Assembly: GCA_041591085.1 (NCBI GenBank) | Contig: JBFHSP010000145.1 | Coordinates: forward strand, 1-7,585 | Length of the DNA stretch: 7,585 bases | Direction: 5' to 3' | From: Pleionea sp041591085 | GTDB lineage: Bacteria; Pseudomonadota; Gammaproteobacteria; Enterobacterales; Kangiellaceae | In this document: piece by piece, positions 1 through 6,652 of the stretch | Layout of the letters: every line of letters begins with the position of its first letter | Numbering within the stretch: the first letter of the stretch is position 1 | Position numbers and translations under genes: made by a program | Notes under the pieces: generated by a model | Seen by the model: only the letters and a program-made list of their open reading frames with translations | Databases searched by the model: none | What the model was told of the DNA's origin: nothing

Positions 1-136
1 CGCCGCGTAAAACCGCCATTGGCCAAATAGAGCTGTCATCGCCAATGCTTACTTGTCCCACCACCAACGCGGTTGGATCAACAAAGACACGCGCCCCAAG
101 TTTGGGAACAAAATGTTCAAATGGCCGTATGTTCAT
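1..136 (-). CDS. yrdA: Gamma carbonic anhydrase-like protein (YrdA family), N-terminal part, cut by window edge
   Basis: The minus strand from the ATG at 136-134 reads 45 codons into the left edge. The product begins MNIRPFEHFVPKLG and continues through FVDPTALVVGQVSIGDDSSI to WPMAVLRG. This is the characteristic start of the YrdA/gamma carbonic anhydrase family: a short lead-in, then the first turns of a left-handed beta-helix of hexapeptide repeats, with the conserved IWP-x-x-V-x-RG signature. Members are trimeric cytoplasmic proteins of about 170-185 residues. Their zinc-binding histidines lie further along, outside this window, so catalytic competence cannot be judged. A weak GGA Shine-Dalgarno lies 7 nt upstream of the ATG, and a good promoter sits at 182-210. 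The family assignment is firm; the symbol follows the E. coli homologue, and the physiological role of that group is not well settled. Confidence 0.88.
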   Translation of the reverse strand, partial: MNIRPFEHFVPKLGARVFVDPTALVVGQVSIGDDSSIWPMAVLRG

Positions 137-181
137 AAGTCAGTCCAAAGCAATTTAAAATAGACGGTGGTTAAGTAGGCG

Positions 182-210
182 ATTGTAGCCGATTAGCGCT
201 AATTAGCCAA
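182..210 (-). promoter_or_regulatory. Sigma70-type promoter for the yrdA-like gene, with palindromic spacer
   Basis: On the minus strand the -35 box TTGGCT (210-205) and the -10 box TACAAT (187-182) are separated by exactly 17 bp. They match the consensus at 4/6 and 5/6 positions. A start near 175 would give a 5' leader of about 40 nt before the ATG at 136. The spacer holds a perfect 12-bp palindrome, ATTAGCGCTAAT (192-203), overlapped by a perfect 10-bp palindrome, GCTAATTAGC (198-207), that reaches into the -35 box. The pentamer TTAGC therefore occurs three times in alternating orientation (193-207). That could be an operator, but no regulator is indicated. Confidence 0.6.
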
Positions 211-241
211 TGTTGGGGCTTGTAGGAAGTTACCCCGCGCA

Positions 242-757
242 TTATGGTTTTTCGTCCATAGCTTTTCCATGAGCAATAATTGCGTCTTGATTAGACTCAT
301 ACCAGTGCTTGAATTCTTTAGCCCATTCAATATTTGCTTCATGCCAATTGTTTAACTTTGTTATCCCAAGACCACAATCTTCTTGCAATTTTTTATTCTT
401 TGAAAAAAAGCTTGTTACTTTGATTAAAATATTAAACCATCGTGGAGGTGTGATTGGCTCAAGTTTTAGTTCACTTAGTTTACATGCAAAATGATATGTA
501 TTTTCAAAGTCTTTCAAATCAAGATAATAGTTAGCTAAGTGAAACAAACTCTCAAAATTCTCTGGCTCAAGTTCAATTACTTTGTTAGCAAATAAAAAGC
601 CTAGCTCTCTATCACCCTTCTGACTATAACAGTGCCTTAACATTTGAAGGCTTGAAATTTCTCCTGGATTTGTCTCCAATGACTTATTACAAAGCGAAAT
701 CACTTTGTCATAGTCTCCACGACCTAGCGCTCTAGCAGCTTCAATTGAGACGCTCAT
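242..757 (-). CDS. Small tetratricopeptide-repeat (TPR) protein, function unknown
   Basis: The product has 171 residues, no signal peptide and no membrane segment, so it is probably cytoplasmic. Three TPR-like helix pairs can be seen. The first is around residues 8-31 (GRGDYDKVISLCNKSLETNP pattern), the second about 36-65 (ending NKVIELEP) and the third about 69-98 (LFHLANYYLDLKDFENTYHF pattern). The last 70 residues are helical and rich in Trp, Lys and Asn, with no recognisable motif. TPRs are protein-interaction scaffolds; no partner can be named. The ATG at 757 is supported by a GAGG Shine-Dalgarno 5 nt upstream. The gene lies 55 bp downstream of gorA on the same strand with no terminator visible between them, so read-through from gorA is likely. 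Its DNA is about one third G+C (139 of 420 bases in 301-720 by hand count), clearly below gorA, which suggests later acquisition or relaxed constraint. Confidence 0.78.
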   Translation of the reverse strand: MSVSIEAARALGRGDYDKVISLCNKSLETNPGEISSLQMLRHCYSQKGDRELGFLFANKVIELEPENFESLFHLANYYLDLKDFENTYHFACKLSELKLEPITPPRWFNILIKVTSFFSKNKKLQEDCGLGITKLNNWHEANIEWAKEFKHWYESNQDAIIAHGKAMDEKP

Positions 758-812
758 TTGACCCTCACAGTGAATGAGTCCTTATTCTTTTGACTTTGAT
801 CTAATTTCGACA

Positions 813-2207
813 TTACCGCATAGTCACAAATTCTTCAGCCGAAGTAGGATGGATCGCAACGGTGTTATCAAAATCGGCTTTAGTCGCGCCCATTTTTAAC
901 GCCACCGCAAAGCCTTGCAGCATTTCATCGGCACCGGTACCTATTACGTGAATTCCAACAATTTTTTCTTCTTTGCCAACACAAACCAGCTTCATTTTGG
1001 TGGGTTGTCTGTGTTTAGTAACGGCTGAATACATCGCGGTAAATTGCGAGGTATACACTTTAACTTCATTGCCAAATTGCACTTTGGCTTGGTTTTCGGT
1101 TAAGCCTACCGTTCCAATAGCAGGATGTGAAAACACTACAGTAGGCACATTGGAATAATCGAGTTTTTCATTCGGTTTTTGGTTAAACAAACGCTCCGAT
1201 AATCGTCTGCCTGCCGCTACCGCCACCGGGGTTAATGCAAGTCGGCCGGTGTTATCACCCACGGCATAAATCCTTTCAACAGAGGTATTTTGATAGTCAT
1301 CGGTTTTGATAAAGCCTTTGTCATCAACTTCTACACCGGCTGCCTCTAAGTTAAGCCCTTGAGTCATGGGTTTGCGCCCTATCGCCCAAATTAACTCATC
1401 GACTGGCCCAATAGTGCTGCCATTTTCAAGCTCTAACATTAAACCATCATCCGACTCAACTACCGCTTTAGGTACAGAGCCCGTATGCAAATGCATGCCA
1501 CTTTCTGCCATAACCTCCATTAAGGTGTCAGAAATAATCGGGTCAAAATCTCTGAGTGCTTTTTCTTTTCGCATCACCAAATGGGTTACGCTGCCAAGTT
1601 CATTGAGCACTCCAGCAATTTCAACCGCAATATAGCCAGCGCCAACAACGGCTACCCGTTTAGGTTGCTCGAGTAAGGCAAAAAAACCATCGGAATCAGT
1701 CCCTAAATCGGCACCCGGTAGCTCGGGGATGACCGGTGTGCCTCCGGTTGCAATAAGAATATGTTCCGCACTGATAACTTTGCCGTTGACTTCGATTCGA
1801 TGCGCATCAATAAAGCGGCCATATCCTTCTATTACTTCAACCCCATTACGCTTCAACACATTGTCATACGACTGGTGAATTCGGCCGATGTACGCATCGC
1901 GGCTGGCAATTAAAGTAGGCCAATGCAAGGCCTTTTGTTCGAGCTCAAAACCATAATCGGGCGCTAACTTAACCGCTTCCGCAATATGAGCGCCAAACCA
2001 CATTACCTTTTTAGGAACACATCCAACATTGACACAAGTACCACCCAAAGCATTGGCTTCAATAATGGCGCACTTTTTTCCATAACTTGCCGCCCGATTA
2101 ATCGACGCAATTCCACCACTACCGCCGCCAATAGCGATAAAGTCATAATCGAACGCTTGTGGTGAAGCCTGAATGGAATAGTCGTGGGTTGAAATTTTAT
2201 CGGTCAT
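813..2207 (-). CDS. gorA: Glutathione-disulfide reductase (NADPH)
   Basis: Reduces glutathione disulfide to two GSH using NADPH and FAD, as a cytoplasmic homodimer, maintaining the thiol redox balance. The 464-residue product has every hallmark. The FAD Rossmann motif GGGSGG is at 27-32, and the redox-active disulfide GGTCVNVGCVPKK has C58 and C63. The NADPH-binding motif GAGYIA is at 189-194. Basic residues for the 2'-phosphate lie in HLVMRKEKALR (R213, K214, R219), which points to NADPH rather than NADH and separates it from lipoamide dehydrogenase. The second FAD motif YAVGD is at 314-318, and the catalytic HPTSAEE of the dimerisation domain has H453 and E458. It is about 14 residues longer than E. 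coli Gor (450), the extra being a poorly conserved N-terminus. The ATG at 2207 has a GAGA Shine-Dalgarno about 6 nt upstream, and there is no internal ATG before the FAD motif. It is divergent from prlC, as part of a neighbourhood also seen in E. coli. Confidence 0.96.
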   Translation of the reverse strand: MTDKISTHDYSIQASPQAFDYDFIAIGGGSGGIASINRAASYGKKCAIIEANALGGTCVNVGCVPKKVMWFGAHIAEAVKLAPDYGFELEQKALHWPTLIASRDAYIGRIHQSYDNVLKRNGVEVIEGYGRFIDAHRIEVNGKVISAEHILIATGGTPVIPELPGADLGTDSDGFFALLEQPKRVAVVGAGYIAVEIAGVLNELGSVTHLVMRKEKALRDFDPIISDTLMEVMAESGMHLHTGSVPKAVVESDDGLMLELENGSTIGPVDELIWAIGRKPMTQGLNLEAAGVEVDDKGFIKTDDYQNTSVERIYAVGDNTGRLALTPVAVAAGRRLSERLFNQKPNEKLDYSNVPTVVFSHPAIGTVGLTENQAKVQFGNEVKVYTSQFTAMYSAVTKHRQPTKMKLVCVGKEEKIVGIHVIGTGADEMLQGFAVALKMGATKADFDNTVAIHPTSAEEFVTMR

Positions 2208-2344
2208 CAGAGTTCTCTTTTGTTTTTTGTGGCTTGGTAACCGCCACCAGGATAAATCGGTCTAGCTATTACGCTTAAAGTGGGGCTAATGTTACACTAA
2301 ACCCCATTACATTCGAATTTTCATACGGAAAATAAGACGAGTTT
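2208..2344. promoter_or_regulatory. Divergent gorA/prlC intergenic region with nested dyad
   Basis: These 137 bp must hold the promoters of both genes. For prlC a -10-like TACACT (2293-2298) is visible with only a poor -35 (TTACGC, 2269-2274, 18-bp spacer). For gorA the best pair I find is also weak (TTCGAA, 17 bp, TAACAT on the minus strand). A dyad is centred on 2293: the imperfect palindrome TAATGTTACACTA (2287-2299, one mismatched pair) lies inside a TGGGG (2281-2285)/CCCCA (2302-2306) inverted repeat. This is a plausible operator that would overlap both promoters. I see no E. coli-like OxyR box. The Shine-Dalgarno of prlC is weak (GAG 3 nt before the ATG). Confidence 0.4.
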
Positions 2345-4384
2345 ATGCAAAATCAAAATCCATTATTAAGTCCTAACGATTTAGCCCCGTTTAGCCAAAT
2401 TAAACCAGAACATATTGAAGCGGCAATCACCGAAACATTGGCACACTCTAAATCTACGATTGAGTCGCTGTTAGAGTCCAATCAAAACTTTACTTGGCAA
2501 AACTTGATGCAGCCCATGGAAGAGCTGAGTAATTTACTCGATAAACGTTGGTCACCGGTATCGCATATGAATGCGGTGGTTAATTCAAAAGAGCTTAGAA
2601 CCGCTTACGATGCTTGTTTACCCAAACTTTCCGAGTACGGCACATGGATGGGGCAAAATCGAAAGCTTTATGATGCCGTTGCACACATTGTTGAACACAG
2701 CAAAGATGAGCTCGATCCGATTCAGTTAAAAATTCTTAATGATGAACTGCGCGATTTTAAATTAGCGGGCGTTTCACTGCCGCCAGAAAAACAAAAACGA
2801 TACGGTGAAATACAAAAACGAAAGTCGGAACTTTCCAGTAAATTCGAACAAAACTTGTTAGATGCCACCATGGCTTGGACCGAACATTTTGAGAATGCCG
2901 AGCAATTAAGTGGTATTCCAGAGTCCAGTTTAGGTTTGTTAAAACAAAATGCCGAACAAGCAGGAAAAAAGGGATTTTTAGTCAACTTGGAATTTCCTTG
3001 TTACTTTGCGGTGATGACCTACTGTGATAACCGCGATTTACGTTATCGTTTATATCGCGCTTATTCCACTCGCGCCTCTGAATTATTTAATGAAGGTGAG
3101 TTTGATAACACCGAGATTATGAATGAACTGATCACACTTCGACATGAGTTAGCCGAACTGCTCGACTTTTCATCTTATGCTGAATTATCACTCGCTTCCA
3201 AAATGGCAGAAACGCCTCAGCAAATTTTTGATTTTCTGCAAGACTTAGCCACTCGTTCAAAACAACAAGCCGAACAAGATATCGCCGAATTAAAAGCTTT
3301 TGCCGAAGACCAACTCAATATGACGGACTTACAGTCGTGGGATTTGCTTTATATCAGTGAAAAACTCAAGCAACAAAAATACGCGATTTCTGATGAGTTG
3401 TTACGCCCAAACATTCCAACCGACCAAGTGTTAAAAGGCTTGTTTGCAATCACTGAAAAACTGTTTGCGGTAAGTGTTGAAGAAAGTAAAGCATCGTTTG
3501 ATTCTTGGCACAAAGATGTTCGTTTATTTGAGGTGAAAAGCGATGGTAAAACCATTGCTCGTTTTTATCTCGATTTATACGCCCGAGCGCATAAACGCGG
3601 TGGCGCTTGGATGGCGGACTATTGTAGCCGATTTAGACAATCCACTGGTGAATTGCAGCAACCGGTCGCTTATTTAACGTGTAACTTTAATCCACCTATC
3701 GGTGATAAGCCCGCACTACTTACTCATGATGAAGTGGTTACGCTATTTCATGAATTCGGCCATGGACTACACCACATGCTTACAGAAGTGGAGTATTTAA
3801 GTGTATCAGGAATCAATGGAGTTGAGTGGGATGCGGTAGAATTGCCCAGTCAGTTTATGGAAAATTTCTGTTATGAAAAAGCAGGGCTCGATTTAATTTC
3901 TGGTCATTTTGAAACCGGTGAAGTTCTACCGGATGATTTACGCGAAAAATTACAAGCCGCTAAAAACTTTCAATCCGCCATGTTTATGCTGCGTCAAATT
4001 GAATTTGCTTTATTTGATTTTTCTATTCACAACGGATTTATTCCGAGTAAAGAAAAATCCATTCAGCATATTTTAGATGACGTTCGTAAAAAATATTCGG
4101 TTGTTATTCCACCTGAATGGAATCGCTTCCAACACACCTTTTCCCATATTTTTGCCGGTGGCTACAGCGCAGGTTATTACAGTTATAAGTGGGCTGAAGT
4201 TTTAAGTGCTGATGCTTTTAGTTTATTCGAAGAAACCGAAGTACTCGATCCTGAGTCTGGAAAATTGTTTAAAGAGCATATTTTGCAAAAAGGTGGATCA
4301 CAACCGGCTATGGAATTGTTTAAAAATTTTCGTGGACGCGAACCTGATGTTTCTGCTTTGTTAAGACATAGTGGCATTCAATAA
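2345..4384 (+). CDS. prlC: Oligopeptidase A (M3 family zinc metallopeptidase)
   Basis: Cytoplasmic zinc endopeptidase of the thimet-oligopeptidase family that cleaves short peptides, including signal-peptide remnants, and contributes to the last steps of protein turnover. The 679-residue length matches E. coli PrlC (680), and the N-terminus (NPLLSPNDLAPFSQIKPEH, then SPVSHMNAVVNSKELR) aligns with it. The zinc site is HEFGH at 469-473 (ligands H469 and H473, catalytic E470). The third ligand is E499 in WDAVELPSQFMENF. The substrate-binding tyrosine region FAGGYSAGYYSYKW (603-616) contains Y607 and Y612, corresponding to the functional tyrosines of thimet oligopeptidase. The N-terminal half is helical, and the peptidase domain occupies roughly 225-675. 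There is no signal peptide. It is divergent from gorA and is followed after 16 bp by an FGGY kinase. In enteric bacteria this gene belongs to the heat-shock regulon; no well-formed sigma32 promoter is visible here. Confidence 0.96.
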   Translation: MQNQNPLLSPNDLAPFSQIKPEHIEAAITETLAHSKSTIESLLESNQNFTWQNLMQPMEELSNLLDKRWSPVSHMNAVVNSKELRTAYDACLPKLSEYGTWMGQNRKLYDAVAHIVEHSKDELDPIQLKILNDELRDFKLAGVSLPPEKQKRYGEIQKRKSELSSKFEQNLLDATMAWTEHFENAEQLSGIPESSLGLLKQNAEQAGKKGFLVNLEFPCYFAVMTYCDNRDLRYRLYRAYSTRASELFNEGEFDNTEIMNELITLRHELAELLDFSSYAELSLASKMAETPQQIFDFLQDLATRSKQQAEQDIAELKAFAEDQLNMTDLQSWDLLYISEKLKQQKYAISDELLRPNIPTDQVLKGLFAITEKLFAVSVEESKASFDSWHKDVRLFEVKSDGKTIARFYLDLYARAHKRGGAWMADYCSRFRQSTGELQQPVAYLTCNFNPPIGDKPALLTHDEVVTLFHEFGHGLHHMLTEVEYLSVSGINGVEWDAVELPSQFMENFCYEKAGLDLISGHFETGEVLPDDLREKLQAAKNFQSAMFMLRQIEFALFDFSIHNGFIPSKEKSIQHILDDVRKKYSVVIPPEWNRFQHTFSHIFAGGYSAGYYSYKWAEVLSADAFSLFEETEVLDPESGKLFKEHILQKGGSQPAMELFKNFRGREPDVSALLRHSGIQ

Positions 4385-4400
4385 ACGGTAAGTATTAATC

Positions 4401-5948
4401 GTGACTCAACCACCTCTCTTTTTAGCCATCGATTGTGGCACCCAAAGCCTGCGTGTGATTGCATTTGATTTGCAAGGGCAGTTAGTGGCCAAAGCCCAAG
4501 TGGCTATTGATGATTATTTTTCGCGTGAGCCCAATTGGTCTGAGCTGCATACTCATGTTATTTGGGATGCCGTTTGTCGCGCTTGTCACCAATTGTGGGA
4601 TGAGTCTCAGTTAGATAGAAGCCGAATTGCTGGCGTAGCGGTGACCAGTCAGAGGGCTTCGATCATTTGCTTAGATGAAAACGGCGAGCCGGTTAGGCCA
4701 ATGATCACTTGGATGGATCAACGCCGCGCCACCGAATTACCCAAGCTCGATTTAAAATGGAAAGCGGCCTTTAAATTAGCCGGTGTGGACGATACGGTTA
4801 ATCAGTTTTTACAAGATGCTGAGATCAATTGGCTTAAGCAACATGAACAAAGCAATTTAGATAAAACCCATAAGGTGCTGCTCGTTTCTGGTTATTTAAA
4901 CTTTAAATTATCGGGCGAGTTTAAAGACAGTGTTGGCTCACAAGTCGGTTACATTCCTTTTGATTACAAAAACCATCAATGGGCTAGAAAGACCGATTGG
5001 AAATGGCAAGCTTGCCCGATAGATGAGTCACAACTTCCACAACTTGTTTCGGTAGGCACCGAGCTTGGAACCATCAGTAAAGCCGCTTTTCAACAAACAG
5101 GCTTGCCTGAAGGATTACCGATTATTGCATCTGCTGCTGATAAAGCCTGCGAAGTTTTAGGCAGCGGTGTGCTTGCACCACATCAAGGTCAAATCAGTTA
5201 TGGCACAACCGCCACCATCAATGTGATCTATTCGAAATATATAGAATCGGTTAAATATGTGCCGCCTTATCCTGCTGCTATTCCTAATCACTACTGCTGT
5301 GAATATCAAATTTATCGAGGTTATTGGATGGTGAGTTGGTTTAAACAGCAGTTTGCTCATTTTGAACAATTCAAAGCACAACAAAGTGGCGACTCGGTTG
5401 AAGCTTTGCTTGATCAGCAGGCCAGTAAAATCCCGCCGGGCAGTGAAGGATTAGTTCTACAACCTTACTGGAGTCCTGGGGTTCGTTATCCGGGGCCTGA
5501 GGCCAGAGGTGCCATTATTGGGTTTAATGATCAGCACACGCGCGCCCATGTGTATCGCGCCGTTTTAGAAGGCATTGCTTTTGGTTTATTTGAAGGCAAA
5601 AATAAAATTGAGTCCAAAAGCAAAACCAAAATTACCGAGCTGTTGGTTTCTGGCGGAGGCTCGCAAAGTAGAAGTGCACTGCAATTAACCGCGGATATTT
5701 TCAATTTACCGGTTAAGGTGCCACATACATTTGAAACCTCGGCATTGGGTGCAGCGATTAATGTAGCAGTGAGTTGCGGTTACTATTCAAGTTATCCGCA
5801 GGCGGTAGAGCAAATGTGCCATATTGGTGAAACACTGCTACCAATAGAAAAAAATGTACAACTTTATAAACGAATTTATCACGACGTTTTTGCCAAAATG
5901 TATCAACAACTCAAGCCTCTTTATAAAGTTCTTAAGAAATTAAGTTAA
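4401..5948 (+). CDS. FGGY-family carbohydrate kinase, substrate unknown
   Basis: ATP-dependent sugar or polyol kinase of the actin-like FGGY superfamily (the family of glycerol, xylulose and ribulose kinases). The 515-residue product starts with the phosphate-1 loop AIDCGTQSLR (D11, G13, T14). It continues with the substrate-side motif WMDQRRA (W104, D106, R108), the likely catalytic aspartate D247 in ASAADKACEVLG, the second phosphate loop SYGTTATIN (G268-T270), and the C-terminal adenosine motif SGGGSQSRSALQLTADIF (from S417). N- and C-terminal domains are roughly 6-255 and 260-470. The sequence resembles a widespread proteobacterial group annotated only as FGGY-family kinase, so I assign no substrate. 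Translation starts with GTG at 4401; no in-frame ATG lies near, and the DCGT motif begins only 10 residues later. The Shine-Dalgarno is weak (AAG near 4390). The 16-bp spacing from prlC suggests co-transcription. Confidence 0.93.
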   Translation: MTQPPLFLAIDCGTQSLRVIAFDLQGQLVAKAQVAIDDYFSREPNWSELHTHVIWDAVCRACHQLWDESQLDRSRIAGVAVTSQRASIICLDENGEPVRPMITWMDQRRATELPKLDLKWKAAFKLAGVDDTVNQFLQDAEINWLKQHEQSNLDKTHKVLLVSGYLNFKLSGEFKDSVGSQVGYIPFDYKNHQWARKTDWKWQACPIDESQLPQLVSVGTELGTISKAAFQQTGLPEGLPIIASAADKACEVLGSGVLAPHQGQISYGTTATINVIYSKYIESVKYVPPYPAAIPNHYCCEYQIYRGYWMVSWFKQQFAHFEQFKAQQSGDSVEALLDQQASKIPPGSEGLVLQPYWSPGVRYPGPEARGAIIGFNDQHTRAHVYRAVLEGIAFGLFEGKNKIESKSKTKITELLVSGGGSQSRSALQLTADIFNLPVKVPHTFETSALGAAINVAVSCGYYSSYPQAVEQMCHIGETLLPIEKNVQLYKRIYHDVFAKMYQQLKPLYKVLKKLS

Positions 5949-6040
5949 TTAAACTTTCTGTCCATAAATGAAAAACGACCAAGTTACGAGCAGATTGGTG
6001 TTTTACTGCGACTTTAATGCTCTCAACACACAATTATTTT

Positions 6041-6315
6041 TCAGCCAGCTTGAGGCATGGAGGCCGAAAGCAGGTTTTGCCTTGCGGGACACAAGTCAAA
6101 ACCGATGGCTCGATAAAAATAGTTTTGTTTTGAATTAAGAGCATTGTGGAGCAAGGGCGTTTTACTACAGGCTTCCTGCCTTCCGTCCTAAAGGACCAGC
6201 TAAAGCTGTTCAAATTTATTCCCAATAAATTTGTTGGATACTTTTTTGCTGACCAACATGGATGTTGGAAATGCAATTTTCGCAGGAGCAAAAAACTGCC
6301 TAGAAAAAGTATCTA
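6041..6315. repeat. Non-coding multi-hairpin element, probable dispersed intergenic repeat
   Basis: The 417 bp between the kinase and the DUF3820 gene (5949-6365) hold no convincing gene. From about 6041 to 6315 they are packed with inverted repeats. These are: GGTTTTG-c-CTTG (6073-6084) with CAAG-t-CAAAACC (6092-6103); CAGG/CCTG (6168-6178); GTCCT/AGGAC (6185-6196); CAGC/GCTG (6197-6208); a 10-bp perfect stem CAAATTTATT/AATAAATTTG with a CCC loop (6211-6233); CCAACAT/ATGTTGG (6253-6268); TTTTTTGCT/AGCAAAAAA (6242-6295); and GATACTTTTT/AAAAAGTATC (6237-6313). The segment around 6062-6095 also resembles the reverse complement of 6142-6188. The ends are estimates. 5949-6040 and 6316-6365 show nothing recognisable. 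It resembles repeat families I recall between genes in marine Gammaproteobacteria; that is recollection, not a search. Confidence 0.55.
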
Positions 6316-6365
6316 GCACATCAGCGTAGCGGTGCGAAACCAAGTATTTCAAATCTAAAAATTAA

Positions 6366-6578
6366 CTACCTCCTCACGAGCGGCCTTATTTTACTCTCTA
6401 GTCCGTTTAACTTTATTTCATAAATCAGCGCCAGCTGCTTATTTAGCAATGACTCATTGCGTTCTTGCCGGAAATACCACACCAAATAAGGCTCGGGTAA
6501 TTCAATCAGTTTTTTGCCCTTGTATTTTCCAAAAGGCATGATTTGATTAACCGCATTAATTAGATCTTGATGGCTCAT
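6366..6578 (-). CDS. DUF3820 family protein
   Basis: A 70-residue cytoplasmic protein with the full DUF3820 pattern: IMPFGKYKGKKL (13-24), ELPEPYLVWY (26-35), then a helical QLALIYEIKLNGLE (48-61). Length is normal for the family. Some members carry the automatic name 'putative quorum-sensing-regulated virulence factor', but no biochemical function is established, so none is claimed. The ATG at 6578 places the MPFGKYKG motif 13 residues in, as in homologues. No Shine-Dalgarno is visible upstream of it (the preceding minus-strand bases are AACATTGCA), so initiation may be weak or leaderless. The gene is divergent from the small membrane-protein gene at 6653, and its 3' end abuts the hairpin-rich element. 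Confidence 0.85.
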   Translation of the reverse strand: MSHQDLINAVNQIMPFGKYKGKKLIELPEPYLVWYFRQERNESLLNKQLALIYEIKLNGLESKIRPLVRR

Positions 6579-6619
6579 TGCAATGTTCGATTTAAAAGTA
6601 AGGAGTTTAAAAACTGAGG

Positions 6620-6645
6620 TATACTAGCGCCAATTTAATTTGAGG
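6620..6645 (+). promoter_or_regulatory. -10 box and Shine-Dalgarno of the small membrane-protein gene
   Basis: TATACT at 6620-6625 matches the sigma70 -10 consensus in 5 of 6 positions. No good -35 is present at 16-18 bp upstream, where the sequence around 6596-6603 is AAGTAAGG. The leader then contains GAGG (6642-6645), a strong ribosome-binding site 7 nt before the ATG at 6653, which fixes that start. Confidence 0.45.
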
Positions 6646-6652
6646 TCTAAAT

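Noticed and set aside
205..241. GGGG/CCCC pairing downstream of the TPR gene as a terminator
   Set aside because: Short stem with a 14-nt loop and no U-tract on the minus strand.
309..494. Plus-strand open frame opposite the TPR gene, and similar frames opposite gorA, prlC and the kinase
   Set aside because: Antisense shadows of strongly supported genes with unlikely amino-acid composition.
2208..2344. OxyR box upstream of gorA, expected from E. coli
   Set aside because: No ATAG-N7-CTAT spaced repeats can be aligned in the intergenic region.
5942..5956. AAGTT/AACTT inverted repeat at the end of the kinase gene as a terminator
   Set aside because: Only five A/T-rich base pairs, overlaps the stop codon, and is not followed by a U-tract.
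6034..6291. 85-codon minus-strand open frame
   Set aside because: Low-complexity-like product rich in Cys, Lys, Pro and Phe, no ribosome site, and its span coincides with the hairpin-rich repeat; better explained as a fortuitous frame in a palindromic element.
6134..6315. Plus-strand open stretch of about 60 codons containing HGCWKCNFRRSKK
   Set aside because: No start codon with a ribosome site and an upstream in-frame TGA; the CxxC-like pair arises inside the CCAACAT/ATGTTGG hairpin, so I treat it as repeat-derived.
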